DNA of 64,000 bases, from contig JABVXV010000035.1 in NCBI GenBank assembly GCA_013365325.1, positions 186,001-250,000 on the forward strand, read 5' to 3'. How positions within the stretch are numbered: the stretch's first letter is position 1; every line of letters starts with the position of its first letter. Shown piece by piece: positions 26,591 through 47,130 of this stretch. The DNA comes from Dipetalonema caudispina (Eukaryota > Nematoda > Chromadorea > Rhabditida > Onchocercidae). A program made the translations under genes and the position numbers. The notes under the pieces are model-generated. The model did not search any database. It was given only the letters and a program-made list of their open reading frames with translations, and was not told the origin of the DNA.

Positions 26591-29068
26591 AAATGCCGTC
26601 TCAATCATAAGACCTGAAGTTGTGGTTGGTATAATGTGGTTCTTGTCCTTGGCCAGCCTCAGAAGTAAAGTAGTGGAGTTTATGTACGCTCTGCAAGCAA
26701 TTATATCCCAAAATTGGCATTTAACAAGTGATATTTCATCAAGATCCTAGGAACTAATTGTTGAGTTTTTGAGTTATAAGCGATAAAGTGATCATCAGTG
26801 TGTGGTGCTTTTTGTACTGGATGCCTTGTCCGTTGTTTTGAATGATAAAGAGCGAACATTTTATCTTTACCAGAAAGTTCATCAGGTTGGTCTCTAAAAT
26901 GCCGCAAGTTCTAGTCGTACTGGTCAGAAGGCAGTCGATTCCACTGCGTTTTCATCATCTCATTGCGATATGCAGGCTCCTCACGGCACATTCTTTTCAT
27001 TTCTGTATGATAAACTGCGTGATATGATACTGTACGTTTGGAGTCATGCTTCCATAGCGTTGATTTTCTACTACATTAGTGTATATGAAAAGTCACAGAT
27101 CTAACTCTCATTCATTTTGTCCATAATTCTTTTCTTGACATTTGTGTAAATAAATGTTATATCCGCAAAATCGACCCTACTGCCTCATTACTTGACTCGT
27201 AAATTTTAAGCCCCAGTCGACATCTCGAGAAGAAACTGTAATTCTCAGGCAGTACTGTTATATTGTTTGTTTTTCATTAGACCTTATGCTTGTTAACTGG
27301 GAGGTAATGGAAGCTGTAATTGAGGACCATAAATTGCGAGACAACGTTAATTGATTAAGCAGAGTTGTGCGCAATGTGATAGCATGTCCACCGCGATCAA
27401 TATTTGCTTTTAGCTGGGTATAGCCTGTAAGCATGATGTTGAGGGGTGTGCATGTTTTTGACTGGATGGTACTCTTCTTGCGCTACTGGATGAGTTAGAT
27501 GGCCAGGACCAAACCTTCACAGCATGCTGATATTCACACTTTCTTAGTGGCCATAATCCCGTCCACTCCTTTTCTTTTTACGAAGCAATTTATGGCTCAA
27601 AGACCACATCGCATCGTTCACCACCAAAAACCGGCTAGAACAAGGTTGCTGTTATGGTTTGTTAGATTTAGTTGAAAACTTTACTCTTTTGTACTGATTT
27701 TCTTGCTTTATATGGACTCTAGCACACTCCCTGCTTCTGCAATCATATATTAATGGAAATACGATACGTTAGCGTCTGGAGAGAAGTCCTAGAAATGCAG
27801 TGACAGAGGTCATCTGACTTAAGGACATTGTTGAGTGGTTTGGAGAAAAAGGCAAACGGAGGGAGATGCGGTTGAAGAGGGAAACATAGAGTGAGCAGTT
27901 TTTCCACTTTTTGCTTTTCTACAACTTTTGTTTTATTGAAAACTTGATCATCTCGGGATGCATCTGCTGTTATTTTGATTGACTCGATGTATATATATGG
28001 GGGCAGACTTTCTCTCTGGATACTTATCCATCTATTCTACTTAGTTTCCAAACCAAGTTCTCTTTGTCATTTGCTTTCGTAGGTTTTTGCAAATGCCATT
28101 TTTTGGAATTTATTTTAATGAGATTTATCTGTTGATAAAATCACCACCTCGAAACTCCATTGTCAAGTGTTGTGAAGCGGTCAACAAAAGTTGAGCTTTC
28201 TAAATCCAATGGACTTCTGAGTTGTCTCTTGAAACCTATTTATGTTACTTCTATATCACTCAGAGCGATGGCGTATGAATACCTATGCGCTAGAAAAAAA
28301 ACAACTCTATTGCGGTATCTACGAAAAATCAACAGACTTTGACAACTATTTTGATTAAAAAACAATGGGAAAATAAGTAATCAGTGATAATGAATATTAG
28401 CATCTAATTGTGTATTAAAAATCCAACTAATCGCAATACATAGCAATAAATGTGGTGGTGTAAGACGATTGTTTCTATTGGTCTTATTTTATGATCATCA
28501 ATAAGCTCTTCGTTGCCCACTTCCGCCCCTTCCTGTTATATTCTTAGCAATACTCATAATGTGCATCGATGATTTACCCGAAGTTATTGTCAAATTTGTT
28601 CATTTGGATCAGTAATTTTGGCAACGGTCGTAGTTTTTCAACCAGATTTGAGGCATATATTGACCACTAATCTTGCTCAACACAGTCTCAGTTTTTCAGT
28701 CCAAATTCTTTGCATTACGAATAATTCCCTTCTGCAGTTTGCGGACAATAAAGGAACTAGGTATAGATAACTTACTGATTATTCTAGATGCGCATATTGC
28801 AAGCTATATTTTCTCTGTATTGCGGTCAGTATATCGAAATTATGAAAGTTTTCTGTGTTTAAACGATTAGATATTTGAAATTTGTAAAAAGTTAAAAGAA
28901 ACTTGACTTTATGATGATGAAAAAAATTATATTTGCAATTAATAATATTTTGCTTCGAAGGCACCACGTAAGAATTCGTGTTATTCTCAAAATGAAGGAA
29001 AGTGCTTTTTTTATTCATGTTTCTGTTGTTTAGACAGGAAAGTGCAGTTCATTTTCTTCATCCCAGCG

Positions 29069-31972
29069 ATGTCCAGTGCAGCAGAAAACAGTTTCAGGTT
29101 ATCTTTTTATGTTACAAATCCTGATGGTAGATTGCTGCTGAAAGTCGCATTTCAGTATTATTCAGAAGTATTTTCTGTGTCATTTGGTAATAATACCTGA
29201 TACTAAATGTATTTAATTTTTAGGGGTATGAAGCAGATTTTATCAGAATTAGAACCGGATACGGACGCAAATACTATATTTGAATTAAAGGAACGCGCGC
29301 ATATGTTTTGTGCTAGGTTTCTTGGTGGCGCTTGGAAGGCTGTTGGGATTGGAGAACTTCAACTGGAACGGTTAAAGTAATTTTTCCATTCATTTTATTT
29401 GGCTACAAACGAGAATATGCATGAAAGTGTAAAGAAACCCTGACATCATTGAATGACATTACAGAGGTGGTATGAGTAACATGCTGTTTTTGTGTCGTCT
29501 TCCGGTTGCATATCTACCACTCTCAAACGAACCAGACAAAGTGCTTTTACGAATTTATTTTAACCCGGAAACCGAAAGTCACTTGGTTGCAGAATCGGTT
29601 ATCTTCACTTTACTATCAGAACGCCACCTCGGCCCGAAATTGTATGGAGTATTTAGCGGTGGACGGCTGGAAGAGTATATACCGGTACATTTATGTTTTG
29701 CTATTATTCCACTTGGTTCTGTATACATCCTACTTTTAATGTTACAGTCTCGGCCACTTTCATGGAAAGAGCTTGCCCTTCCGGAAATGTCCAGTAAAAT
29801 AGCACAGCGATTGGTTCAAGTGCATCAGCTGGAAGTACCGATTTGGAAAGAACCTGATTATTTATGCGATGCACTCAGCAGGTGAAAGTGCATATATAGC
29901 GGCTTTTTTTGTTTTCATTCCTTAAATCACTCTATTGTCAGATAGAGTGGTTTAAAAATATAATGTTTAGATGGCTGAAACAGCTTACGCAGACACCAAA
30001 TGGTTCACGAGAATTTATGATTCCTAGGCGTTATTCAGATTATGCTCCTCAGATCATCACTTGTGAAGATATTGCCAACGAACTCGACTTTCTGAAGTAA
30101 AATTTTTTTGGTATGCTTTATTGGCTACTCATATATGTATTTGAGTGATCAGAGGAGTTTATGTTTGCATACCTTTAGACTTTCGAATGATGATAACAAT
30201 TCATGACATTTAGAAATGGCTGTTGAACATGAATTCAGCTTGCAGGAAATGCGTCAGCAAAAGTAAAAGCATCGTCACATTTTGCCACAATGATCTCCAG
30301 GAAGGTAATATTAGTTCTTATAGAACCAGTGATAACCTAGGTGAAACCTCTCCTTAGATATCCTTACCGGGATCATGAAGTCTGGTATTGACTTGTTCAA
30401 CAGGAGGCTTTATTTCGAGTTAACTGACTTAACTGCTAATAAAGGACACTGGACTCATTAAACCTCACGCTTCCTGAATTCTATGAATTAAAATGTTTGA
30501 CTAGTAAAGTTGAGTAGAACAAACTTTTATAGGTAACATATTACTTCCGCGATCAAGTTCCGGTAATATTATCACTCCATTGGTAGCGCAGCGGGATTCT
30601 CTATTGGCAACAAATGCATCACGTCTTGTGATTATTGATTTTGAATACGCAAGCTACAATCACCGGTATGCTTCTTATATTCATTTTCTACAAAATAAGG
30701 TTTATCAAAAACTAGAGTAGTATTAGTAATGTTGAGTGTTATTAGTTATTATTGTAATGCACAATTTTCCTTAAATTTCGTTCTGCTGCTTTTTTTTTTA
30801 TTCGGCTTTCAAATTTACAGTTGTATATTCTGAACACGAATTCAGTGAAAAATTGGATTTGAAGTTTTTTTTCACCATTTTCTACCTGCAGTATCTATTT
30901 TGTATCTTGATCCTAGTTAACAAATATTCTTTTGCTCAGTATGCCGTAGTTCATTCAGATAATTCTTAGGACCACTATTGTTTATTCATTGAATGTAGTC
31001 AACGCGTGCGCTGGCTGTGAAAAGTTCCATAGCGAACATTATCTGTAATAAAGAAGCTTGTAATAACTTTCAAACCAATCTTTTGTTCAGTTTTCTGTTA
31101 GTTCGGGCCACCCAATAACCTTACAATGATAAAACACTTGCTGTGATAAATTTCTTGGTATTGGTTATTAGTTTTATGAGTGATATAGTGTTAACTATAT
31201 GTGTGCTTCATCTTGCAGAGGATTCGATTTCGCTAATCATTTCGTGGAGTATTCAATCAATTACGATGTTGACAAAGCTCCGTTTTATGAGATAGATGAG
31301 CACCAGTTTCCAAGCGATGAACTGCAATACGATTTTTTTGTTTCTTATTTGAATGAACTTGAGCCATTCTCCTCGATGTCCGAATGCAATAAAAAAGCAA
31401 GAGCTATGATTGAGGTTAGTTTATTGTCTTAATTGCTAACGTTTTGAAATTTTTTGTGAGACTATTAGTATTTTGTGAAGTTTAATAGGTTTCATGTAAG
31501 TACCTGATCAAGTTTTTCAACTTTTTTGCTCTCAAATGTCAGGTAAATAGTGGACAACGTTAGTACCTGTAAATTTAAAGAAGAAATTTGTTTCTAGAAC
31601 TCTTAATCTCCACAAAACTTGAAATATGTGGATATTAATCTGTTATCTTGGTACATGTCGTCTAATCAACAGTTTTATAGGAAACGAGACCATTTATCCC
31701 AGTTTCTCATTTTTTTTGGGGTGTTTGGGGTTTGCTGCAAGTTGAAGTGTCACCTGTTGACTTCGGATTCGCTGTACGTTTTTTATGTTTAATTACTCTA
31801 GAAATTTTATCACTTTTCATAGCGAAATATAAGTAGACATATGTTATCCTACTTTTCGCCATCCTCAGTTGCATTCAGAGAATTTCAGGAGTACGGGCGC
31901 GACCGACTAGGTTTGTATTATAAAAATAAGCATTTGCTTCTATCGCTTCTGGAAGATTCAAGCCGAGATTAA
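29069..31972 (+). CDS. Choline/ethanolamine kinase
   Basis: Phosphorylates choline and/or ethanolamine with ATP, the first step of the Kennedy pathway to phosphatidylcholine or phosphatidylethanolamine. Ten exons join in frame: 29069-29097, 29224-29376, 29465-29684, 29748-29881, 29971-30096, 30246-30304, 30533-30665, 31219-31414, 31681-31773, 31889-31972; 408 aa, normal for the family. Motifs in order are RFLGGAWK, GGMSNMLFLC, AESVIFTLLSER, LGPKLYG, EYIPSRPL, KIAQRLVQVHQLEVP, the Brenner phosphotransfer motif HNDLQEGN (235-242), VIIDFEYASYN with the metal-binding D276, GFDFANHFVEY, SHFFWGVWGLLQ and a C-terminal YGRDRL. Exon 5 must start at 29971, not at the earlier AG, to keep frame and the DALSRWLKQL junction. 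Intron 3 is a stop-free 63-mer. The ATG follows a CATCCCAG acceptor-like site. Choline versus ethanolamine preference cannot be told from sequence. Confidence 0.95.
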
Positions 31973-34900
31973 AGGTGATGGAATCAAGTTTGGACATGCA
32001 TTCCATCCTAAAATAAACCATTACAGTTATTGTTTTTGACTGAAATATATAACTTCATTTATGCATAACGTTGTCCCAATTGACTTAAATCTGTAAGAGA
32101 TTTGTAAATTATGCCAGGTTAACAAATATTGTATGAGAGTGAACATTATATGAGTTGGCACTGTGCAGTAATGGCAAATTTTATTCTGGCTACATTGGAG
32201 CGTGAACGATGATCTAATCTTCAGTCTTTGTAATAACGTTTGAGGTTTTAAAACCATTTAACTCCAAATTCATTATAGTTTTTGAGTATCAGGTATTCCT
32301 TATTTAGAAGTCATTAAAATTGAAAACCAAAGTCTCCCTTTTCTATTGTATTCCGAGTTGTCATGTGCAGTTTATTAAGTGAAAGGACAATTTATGGAAA
32401 ATTGTAATATGAGAATAAGCACAAATATAGTAACAGTTTAAGTAAGTGTAAAATTTCGAAAATATGTGTAATTAGTGTGGTAATGATATTGCTGTAAAGG
32501 GAACAAGACGTCGATCTTTTTTTTTTTTTTTTTTTTTTTCACGTTATGCAACCTTTTGTTGCATTTTCTTTTCATGAATATTTGAACACTCACTAACCGT
32601 GTTTGGACATCAATAAATCTGCGTTTCGGTTCATTTCATTTTTTAGCAGTTGTCATGCAAATATAGAATCCAGGATTCAGAAAATTGAGACTGCTTGATC
32701 TATAATCCGCTTTGAAACTTTTACTGCAAACATCATTGGGAGCAGACGGTGCGTGCCCGAATAGTGTATAGAGTCTAATTGTTACACTATACAGTCACGT
32801 CCTTTTTTTCTAACGGAGAATACCTTCTCCAGCTTTATCTTCAATGTTGTTTAGCTGTTGACGTATTCCGGACATTGTTATTGTTTTCTGCCTACCTAAC
32901 GTCTGAGTCTTTTCCCTTGCCCATATTTATGTTCCTGTCCAGCAGATAACCGGAGTTATTTCACCAAAGAGAATGTTGTGAATACTCTAACATTTAGTGA
33001 ACAGATTTTATTGGAGAAAATTATTTGACTGATAATTTAAAACCAGAAGGAAATTAGAGGGAAAAGTCCATTAAAAACATATTAATAGCAGAGGTGAGTC
33101 TTTCTCTTGATATTTTGATAGGGAAGAAGGAACAATGAGATGTCATTTCTCAAACTTGCTAACAACAGGCGGTAAATCCATCTGTGGTTTACCCGATATT
33201 AACATCAATATCCAAAACTTGCAAGTCTTTGAAACACGTCAGAAATTTGCTGTATTAATATTCACAGTCGTGATACTGTCTTCGCCTGGGTTGGTATTGA
33301 CTTGAGACTTATCGAACGACTTTTTTCTCTTCCTCCCGAATACTACTTAGTAGTGCAAGATATTTGCCTATAAAACTAGTGATGTGTTATGCCTATCGGA
33401 GTTTGTTTTTTCCAAGATCGGTAATCGCACTTAATTGTAGAGGAGAACTGCAGTGTCTGTACAGTTTCGAAAGGTTATATCAAGCATCTTTCACTACATT
33501 ACCTTTTCATCACGACAGTTTTTGTTTTTCTCTAGTTTATCGCCGCTAACAATTTTGGCAATATCTGCTACAGCTGTTCGTATCGATAAAAACTGCGGGT
33601 TTTACAAGATGGTACTATTTATTCCGGTCCGGTGAAATTGCTGACAGTGCATTCCCATGTTTATTCTTTCTAGCAAGTCATAACCATCGTCCTTGTAAAT
33701 TAATATACTGATCATTTCATTAGAAATGCTAAAAAACCTGAGAATGAGTGCAAATGCAGCGACAGACAACGACACACTTCGGAAGAATGCTGTATTTTGT
33801 TCGATGTGAGCAGAAAATTAGAATAATTTATGCACATATATCATTGAACAATCCATCCCGGATAAAAAGGTGTTCATTCATACCTGAAGAAAATGCCATT
33901 TGTTTTGTGTGGTTGCATAATTCAACAACAGTTTTTGTGTTTATAGCAGGCCATTAGATTAATTCTAATAATGTAATCGTGAATATGGGCCGTTGTCGAA
34001 TTTTGGTTCTCTGTTCACAACTAATTTTTAAACACAATTTTTATAGCATTGCTTATCAAATGTGGAAACACATGTCATCCTTTGGCCTGAACGAAGTGGA
34101 AGTTGTCTTGTTTCATAAAAAGATGTTCTTGCTATGGAAAAGTCGAAATTAATATCTTTAAAGGAAGTTACACGAAAGAAAATGAGTTTGCAAAATATAT
34201 CAAAAAATATTCTTAAAAATGCAATATAACTTATGAACCTGAACATTTCTTATTAGCACGAATGTAAACATATCAAAATCAAAACAGCATCAGATTTCAA
34301 ACTCAGGACAAAATGAAGGCAGAGTTTACGTTAAAATCACAAGGATAACTATCGTATTGAAACAAATTTCTGCGTCCTCTAAAACGCATACGAGTTTGTA
34401 ATGTACGCGATAATTGAAACACTCTGTCTTATCGTGTCCTTATCATTATCATTGAGTACAACTATTCAAGACAGTTTTTATTGCACTACTCTATATCACC
34501 TCATCTTTCCGGTCTTAGAAGGAGAATTTTTGGTTTATATAATATAGAAAAGTGGAAAGAATGAATACAGTGCGATTTCTAGATCTTTTTAGTTATAAAA
34601 TTTTAAATCGATAACAAAAATCACGCGGAACTTTTCAGCCGGTTTCTGAATGCAAATTTCTCTGTTTATTGCTATTAAGAATGTAGATGACGAAAGAGAA
34701 AGCATAAGCATGCCTAGTTTTTGAACAGTATATTTGAACCTAGTGGACTGAAAATTATTTTTGGATTATGAAATGCATCGTTCCAATGCATCCCAACCGA
34801 TGTGATAGACCAGTTTAGAGGATGATAGTGATCCTTCCGAGGAATCCTTATTTTAAATAATGAAGACAGAGAAATTGCCAAATGTTTGTAAGGCAGACTG

Positions 34901-35273
34901 TATAATAAAATAACTGTATACCAAGATTTGGTGTAAACCAGAAAATAAGAGAAATCAGGAAATTTTCCATATGCATATAACAACATGTAAGTTGTAAATG
35001 AATATGAAGAAAACGAATCAGCAGTGCTGCTAAATCACACAGAATACAAGCAGAGCAAAGCCATGGCAGTTTGATTTGGCTTCATCTTTCATTTGCCTTT
35101 TAAAGGAAATCCGACATTTTGAACTACAAGAAAACCTGCTTGTTAGCCACACTTCTTCACTTTGCTTTGCTTCCATGAGGTCACGTCATTTGATCAATAA
35201 TACTTGCAAGAAACAAAAAATTTACATGTACTGTTGGTGACTGGTTGATGACACTTCCAGCTTCGCTTATTGT
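31973..35273. other. Convergent intergenic region
   Basis: About 3.3 kb between the stop codons of the choline kinase (+) and zinc-finger (-) genes. Apart from the polyadenylation signal and a T run at about 32518-32539 I see nothing: open frames are short, stop-dense and without motifs on both strands. Confidence 0.5.
32012..32017 (+). terminator. Polyadenylation signal of the choline kinase gene
   Basis: AATAAA lies 39 bases after the TAA at 31970-31972, a typical nematode spacing for a short 3' UTR. Confidence 0.7.
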
Positions 35274-42231
<6,958 letters not shown>

Positions 42232-45200
42232 CTGGAAATTCACAATTTCTTGTTGAATTTAGCTGAAGTGTTAGCTAGAAACTAAATAGATCATATCAAA
42301 TACTTAGACTAACCAAATTTGTATGTTAGGAATTTAGATCATTATAAATTACTTTATTATCATACTACAATCAAAGCATTATGAATGCCATCAATTCATT
42401 TGTGAATAGATATGGGATTGTATTATAAAATCTTATGTCATGCAGCTACTAACTTGTTTTCTTGTTACCTAATTTGATGAATTAAAAATGAGTTAAAGTA
42501 CAGGCTTGCGTTAAATTAATGAATTTGTGTAATGAACAAAATATGGAAATAACAAATTAAAAATATAAAAGAAAGAGAACTTTGAATATCACATTGATGG
42601 TTTTCAAATTGCCTAGACAACTCATAGTAACTAATAATTATAAATAAATATATTTGAGAGGACAAATTGTAATCTCCATGCTTTCATGTATGTTTCAAGC
42701 ATCATAAAAAAATATGTGTTGATGTGTTTGATGTTGAATTATACCATCTTTGAATCATTACTATAAAAGCACTACAACATTTCGTTAACACTTCAAGGCT
42801 CTCTATATGTGCAAAAATTCATCCTTTCCAAAACTTGTTACACAACAAAATTCTAAATTTTACCAAAGTTGTGCCCGAAATTCTTCCTTGTGCAAACATG
42901 CAATGTTTTTGAAACTGCCAATACTGTAATTACCCTCTACAGATTTAGTTTTCCGGAAAATCAACGACAATACCATTTTGTTAGTGCTAAGAAGTGGGTG
43001 TTTAGAAAAACAATTTCGCGCGCTTTACATCAGCTATGTATTCTCTACAATTAATATATTCTGATTATTTGTAGTGCAGCTGAAACAGATGCTAATCACT
43101 TATCAATCTGTACGTGGAATTCATTTCGAAATGTTAAAATTTAAAAGAATTTGTTGGGAAAAAAAACTGTACCTTTCAAATCAGGTCTTTTCAATTCCGA
43201 ACGATATGGCATTCTGATGAATTTCCTTCAGCAAATTTTAATAAAAACAGTGAAAATCTTGGGAACAAACGAATTCCAGATATGCTGCAGAAAATTTATA
43301 GCAGCAATGAGGAAAACGTAACTTCGACTCGTTGAAAATTATTGTAGCGTGTGATCTATTTTCGCCTACCTGAAAAGCAATTCAATTTGAATCTATTCTT
43401 AAACTAAATAAAATGATGCATGCTGCACAACAATCGACCATTGCTAAAATCGAAATCACGAGGATAGAAGTCGAAGGTACTTGCGATGTTATTTTAGCTT
43501 CATTTTAAAACAATACTGGAACAATAAGAATGAATATAATTAATGTAATTTTCCAATTTTTCCAATGAAGTAGCAAACAGGAGATGGATTGAGCAATCAG
43601 ATGCAAAGCGCATTTCGCATATCATGCTTCTTCCCATTGCATTACATATCTAGGGAGAATAAAATGATAAGGAAATGGTTAATTAAATGATAGGTCAGAC
43701 CCTCATAATATAGATTTGAATACATAGTGATACATTGAAGAGAAGTAATAGCGTCACAAATTACCGAGGTTAAAATGCTTGTGGAGAGAAAGAGGAAGGG
43801 ATGCGTTGATGACCTTTACCATGAATAATGTCACTTCATATCCCTAGCAGTATGTTGTACCCTTCTCATTTGGCTAATCTCCGATGGCATCAGTACCCGA
43901 ACGAGGTCTCGACTGCTTCTTGTTCCTATCCTATCTTTCAACAGTACACATGAAAGCATAAAATCATTTTGACTGGCTTCCTTAACCTTCTTACTATTTC
44001 CCTATCTTCTCCATTCCGAAATAAGAAAGTATACTGCTACCATATGAAAAGGAACTATGTCTAAAAAAGCTACTGACCCCATCCACTACTCATCCATCAT
44101 TTTAAAAATGAAACAAAACAATAAGAAGTTGCTGCAACTACTGCCTTCCTTTCTTTACAATATTCTCATCATATTTTTTTTTTTTTTGTTTTAGGAAAAT
44201 TTTTTCGGGCATTTTGTTAATTTATTAATAATTCATAATTTATTGATGAAAAAGTTCAAAATTGAAAAATGAAAGGTAACAAAGAAAGGAAGAGAAAAGG
44301 ATAACAATAGATACCACCACTATGACATCAAAGTAGTATAGCTTATTCTTACTCTTAGAAAGCGATCGATGTGAGTCAGATTCTGGTAGAGCATACTAAA
44401 TTCTATTCTCTTTAAGCTATATTATCATTACTAAACTATACTTATATAAGCCGGGCGTAACGTCCCACAATTCACGTACAACAATGTCAAGCTGATGGAG
44501 CAATACGTGCGATGCGACAAAAAGTACAAAGTATTCATCATCTATCCGTTCATTCACTATGTGTGCTTCCTATAAGGAGTAATGAAGTTACTAATTTGCA
44601 TATTCCTTTTTGTTTTCGCAAGAACATTATCTTTCTATGCTTAAGACAAGATATTCAGTTACATCATATACATCAGTGATTACAATGTATTTAGATAGGA
44701 ATAGTGGCAGCTTTCAAAGATTTTACCAATGATACTTGTCGAAAATTTCGAAAATTCTTCAGTAACATTGTATCTTGCTTAAAATTTTGAATTTTATAAT
44801 GGATTTAAAAAGAAAAAGGTATGTATTAGATAGGAGTAATTTTATAAAAAATACTTTTATGTGATATTCGATTGATGAATGTTGTAGCATGTGGATGGAA
44901 AACTTCACTTACTTATTCTTTGTACTTTAAACCAAGTCGCTGCAAATATCCAATAAAATACAAACGTTATCGAATTAAGTTAAAGATGTACTTCAATTTG
45001 CCTGAATGAGGGGAAATGAACCAATAGCAGTATAAATTATTTCTAGATTTGAAGTACAACTTTTATTGATGGTGCTGAGGAGTTCCAAGTCTATTAAGCG
45101 ATACATGAGTCTAACTAATATATTAACGAGCATATCTACAAACACTCATCAATTCTTGTGATTGAAAATATTCTAAGGAATTCAGAATCACTTATATCAT

Positions 45201-46396
45201 TTTAACCTTAATACCTTGAAATCCTCACTGGTATTTCCCCCTTTCTCCATAATTTCTCATATGAACAAAAAATAATATATACCCGTAGGGGAATTTACGA
45301 GTACACGATACGTGAAACATTATGTATTATGACATAAACTCTGTTTGTTTATTGTAAAGCAAACAGTTGTAGTGACATATTATTTGCTTGAAACATTTAG
45401 CTACGCTGCTAATGGAAACAAAAACAAACCAGTTAGAAACATCCGAAAAGAAAGGAAAAGGTATGGTATGATAGGAAGCAATAACTTTACCGTCTCCAAT
45501 TACTACCTTGTTGTTTTGTTGATTAATTTTATTTACTTGCTTGTTGTAAGAATTGAAGAGTTATTCTTGTAGCAATAAGGTTTTCCCAGTTTTATTGCTT
45601 AAAAGGATTTCATTTGTTAAGTTTCGTTGACATTCATTCCTGAATAAAATGAAGATGAAGAGCTAGAACTGATATAAGGATCTTGAAATGGTGATAAATA
45701 ATTGAAGTTGATGAATATTAAAGAGACGCATTATCCTAATAAAGAAATGAACTGAATAATTTCAAGTTAAAAAATGACTGTGAGACGAAATGGAAATATA
45801 GAAATCAGACTAATAAAATAATTCTGTGGAATAGATAGATATAAATTTGTGAGAAAGTCAACGAAATAAGACAAGCGTCAAATTAAATTTCAAAGTGGAT
45901 TTTAAAATTGAACTGTGTCAAAATTTTTAAATCAAATAAAACAATCTATGACACTAATTGCTTTTTTTTTTCTTTCGATAATGATAAGAAAGAAAATAGC
46001 GAAATTTTTAGCAAAATTTAAGCTGGTAAAAACAATACGGTAAGATATAAGTCAATGAGTATGCAATGCCTTGATTTTAAACTGATTATTCAAGCATGAG
46101 AAACAAGGTGGCTAATGGCGTATAGCACTCGATACGATAATGTAGAAAGGCAGAAATGGGAAACAAGGAAGAGGGCAAGACAAGCGGGAGGCTTTTTTCC
46201 TCTTTGCAGCATCTACTCATGATTGATTGATCATTTCAACTTTAACTTCCACCTCTTCCCGTGCCAATGCGCATATTTATGAAATCAATTTTGCTCATTA
46301 TTATGCTAACAATAATTACTGAGAATCAGAATTATTCCTGTAATCATAACTACTATAACTGTAAGCTATAATGTAATTGTAATTTCAACTGTCATT

Positions 46397-46438
46397 ATAA
46401 CTGTAACTGTAACTGTAACTGTAAACTGTAAACTGTAA
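46397..46438. repeat. Short AACTGT-type tandem repeat
   Basis: Several tandem units of ACTGTA with one-base length variants; neighbouring sequence from about 46336 holds scattered copies of the same hexamer. Confidence 0.8.
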
Positions 46439-46552
46439 TTGTACCCACAACATCCTTTCACTAATTGAAGCGGTAAAAAGAGGAAAGATAGCAATGCGCA
46501 ACATGCTTCAGCAATAGCAGCACAAACTGTTGTTTTTAAATACACAGCAACT

Positions 46553-46593
46553 GTATGTATGTGTATGTGTGCATTAATGTATGTATGTGAATG
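46553..46593. repeat. TATG/TG-rich simple repeat
   Basis: Imperfect GTAT and GTGT units in tandem; no other content. Confidence 0.75.
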
Positions 46594-47051
46594 TGTCGCG
46601 TACTTTGGTGGGTTAATGAGCGATCACATGCTATTTGTCAGGAAACGAGTTCATAACCCTGCTGCTACTTCAACATAGCAGCTACCTACCTAACTAACCA
46701 TCAAGCTATCTATTACTTCTCTACATTTCAATATAATATAAATATTGTTGTTCGTAATCCCATATTTAAATAATCACCAATCTTTTTAAATGATAAATTT
46801 CAATTTGTAACAGAATAATTGTCTACTTTAAATTAGCTAGTTAGGCAATGTTTTTTAGCATTTGTTTAAAGTAATTTTTAAATTATAAAATGTAATGAAA
46901 AATGCTTGATAGATAAAACAAAATGTAACTTTCCAATGATAAATCTATGGAAATGTTTCCATTAATTTAATTTTAAAACAGTAAGGATCTTATTAGCAGC
47001 TCATCGATGTAGGAAGAGAAAGGGAAAAGAGGAAGTGAAAGCTGTCAAAAA

Positions 47052-47091
<40 letters not shown>

Positions 47092-47130
47092 GTGATGATG
47101 GTGATGATGATAATGATGATGCAAAAGGGA
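47052..47130. repeat. (GAT)n microsatellite
   Basis: About 26 GAT-type triplets with a few GGT/AAT variants near the right end. Stop codons in flanking frames and no surrounding exon make a coding Asp repeat unlikely. Confidence 0.92.

Larger units (their letters stand above)
21859..29068. other. Divergent upstream region of Neuralized and choline kinase genes
   Basis: About 7.2 kb between the start codons of two genes pointing away from each other, expected to hold both promoters and any 5' exons. A less AT-rich stretch at about 21925-22030 next to the Neuralized start may be 5' leader. Open frames at 24215-24523 (+) and 24948-24757 (-) have no recognisable motif. Poly-A, a palindrome and a GC-rich patch are listed separately. 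Confidence 0.45.

Noticed and set aside
44430..44700. TATATAAG box followed by a stop-free stretch on +
   Set aside because: TATA-like strings are common in this base composition, and the open stretch has no start codon or recognisable content.
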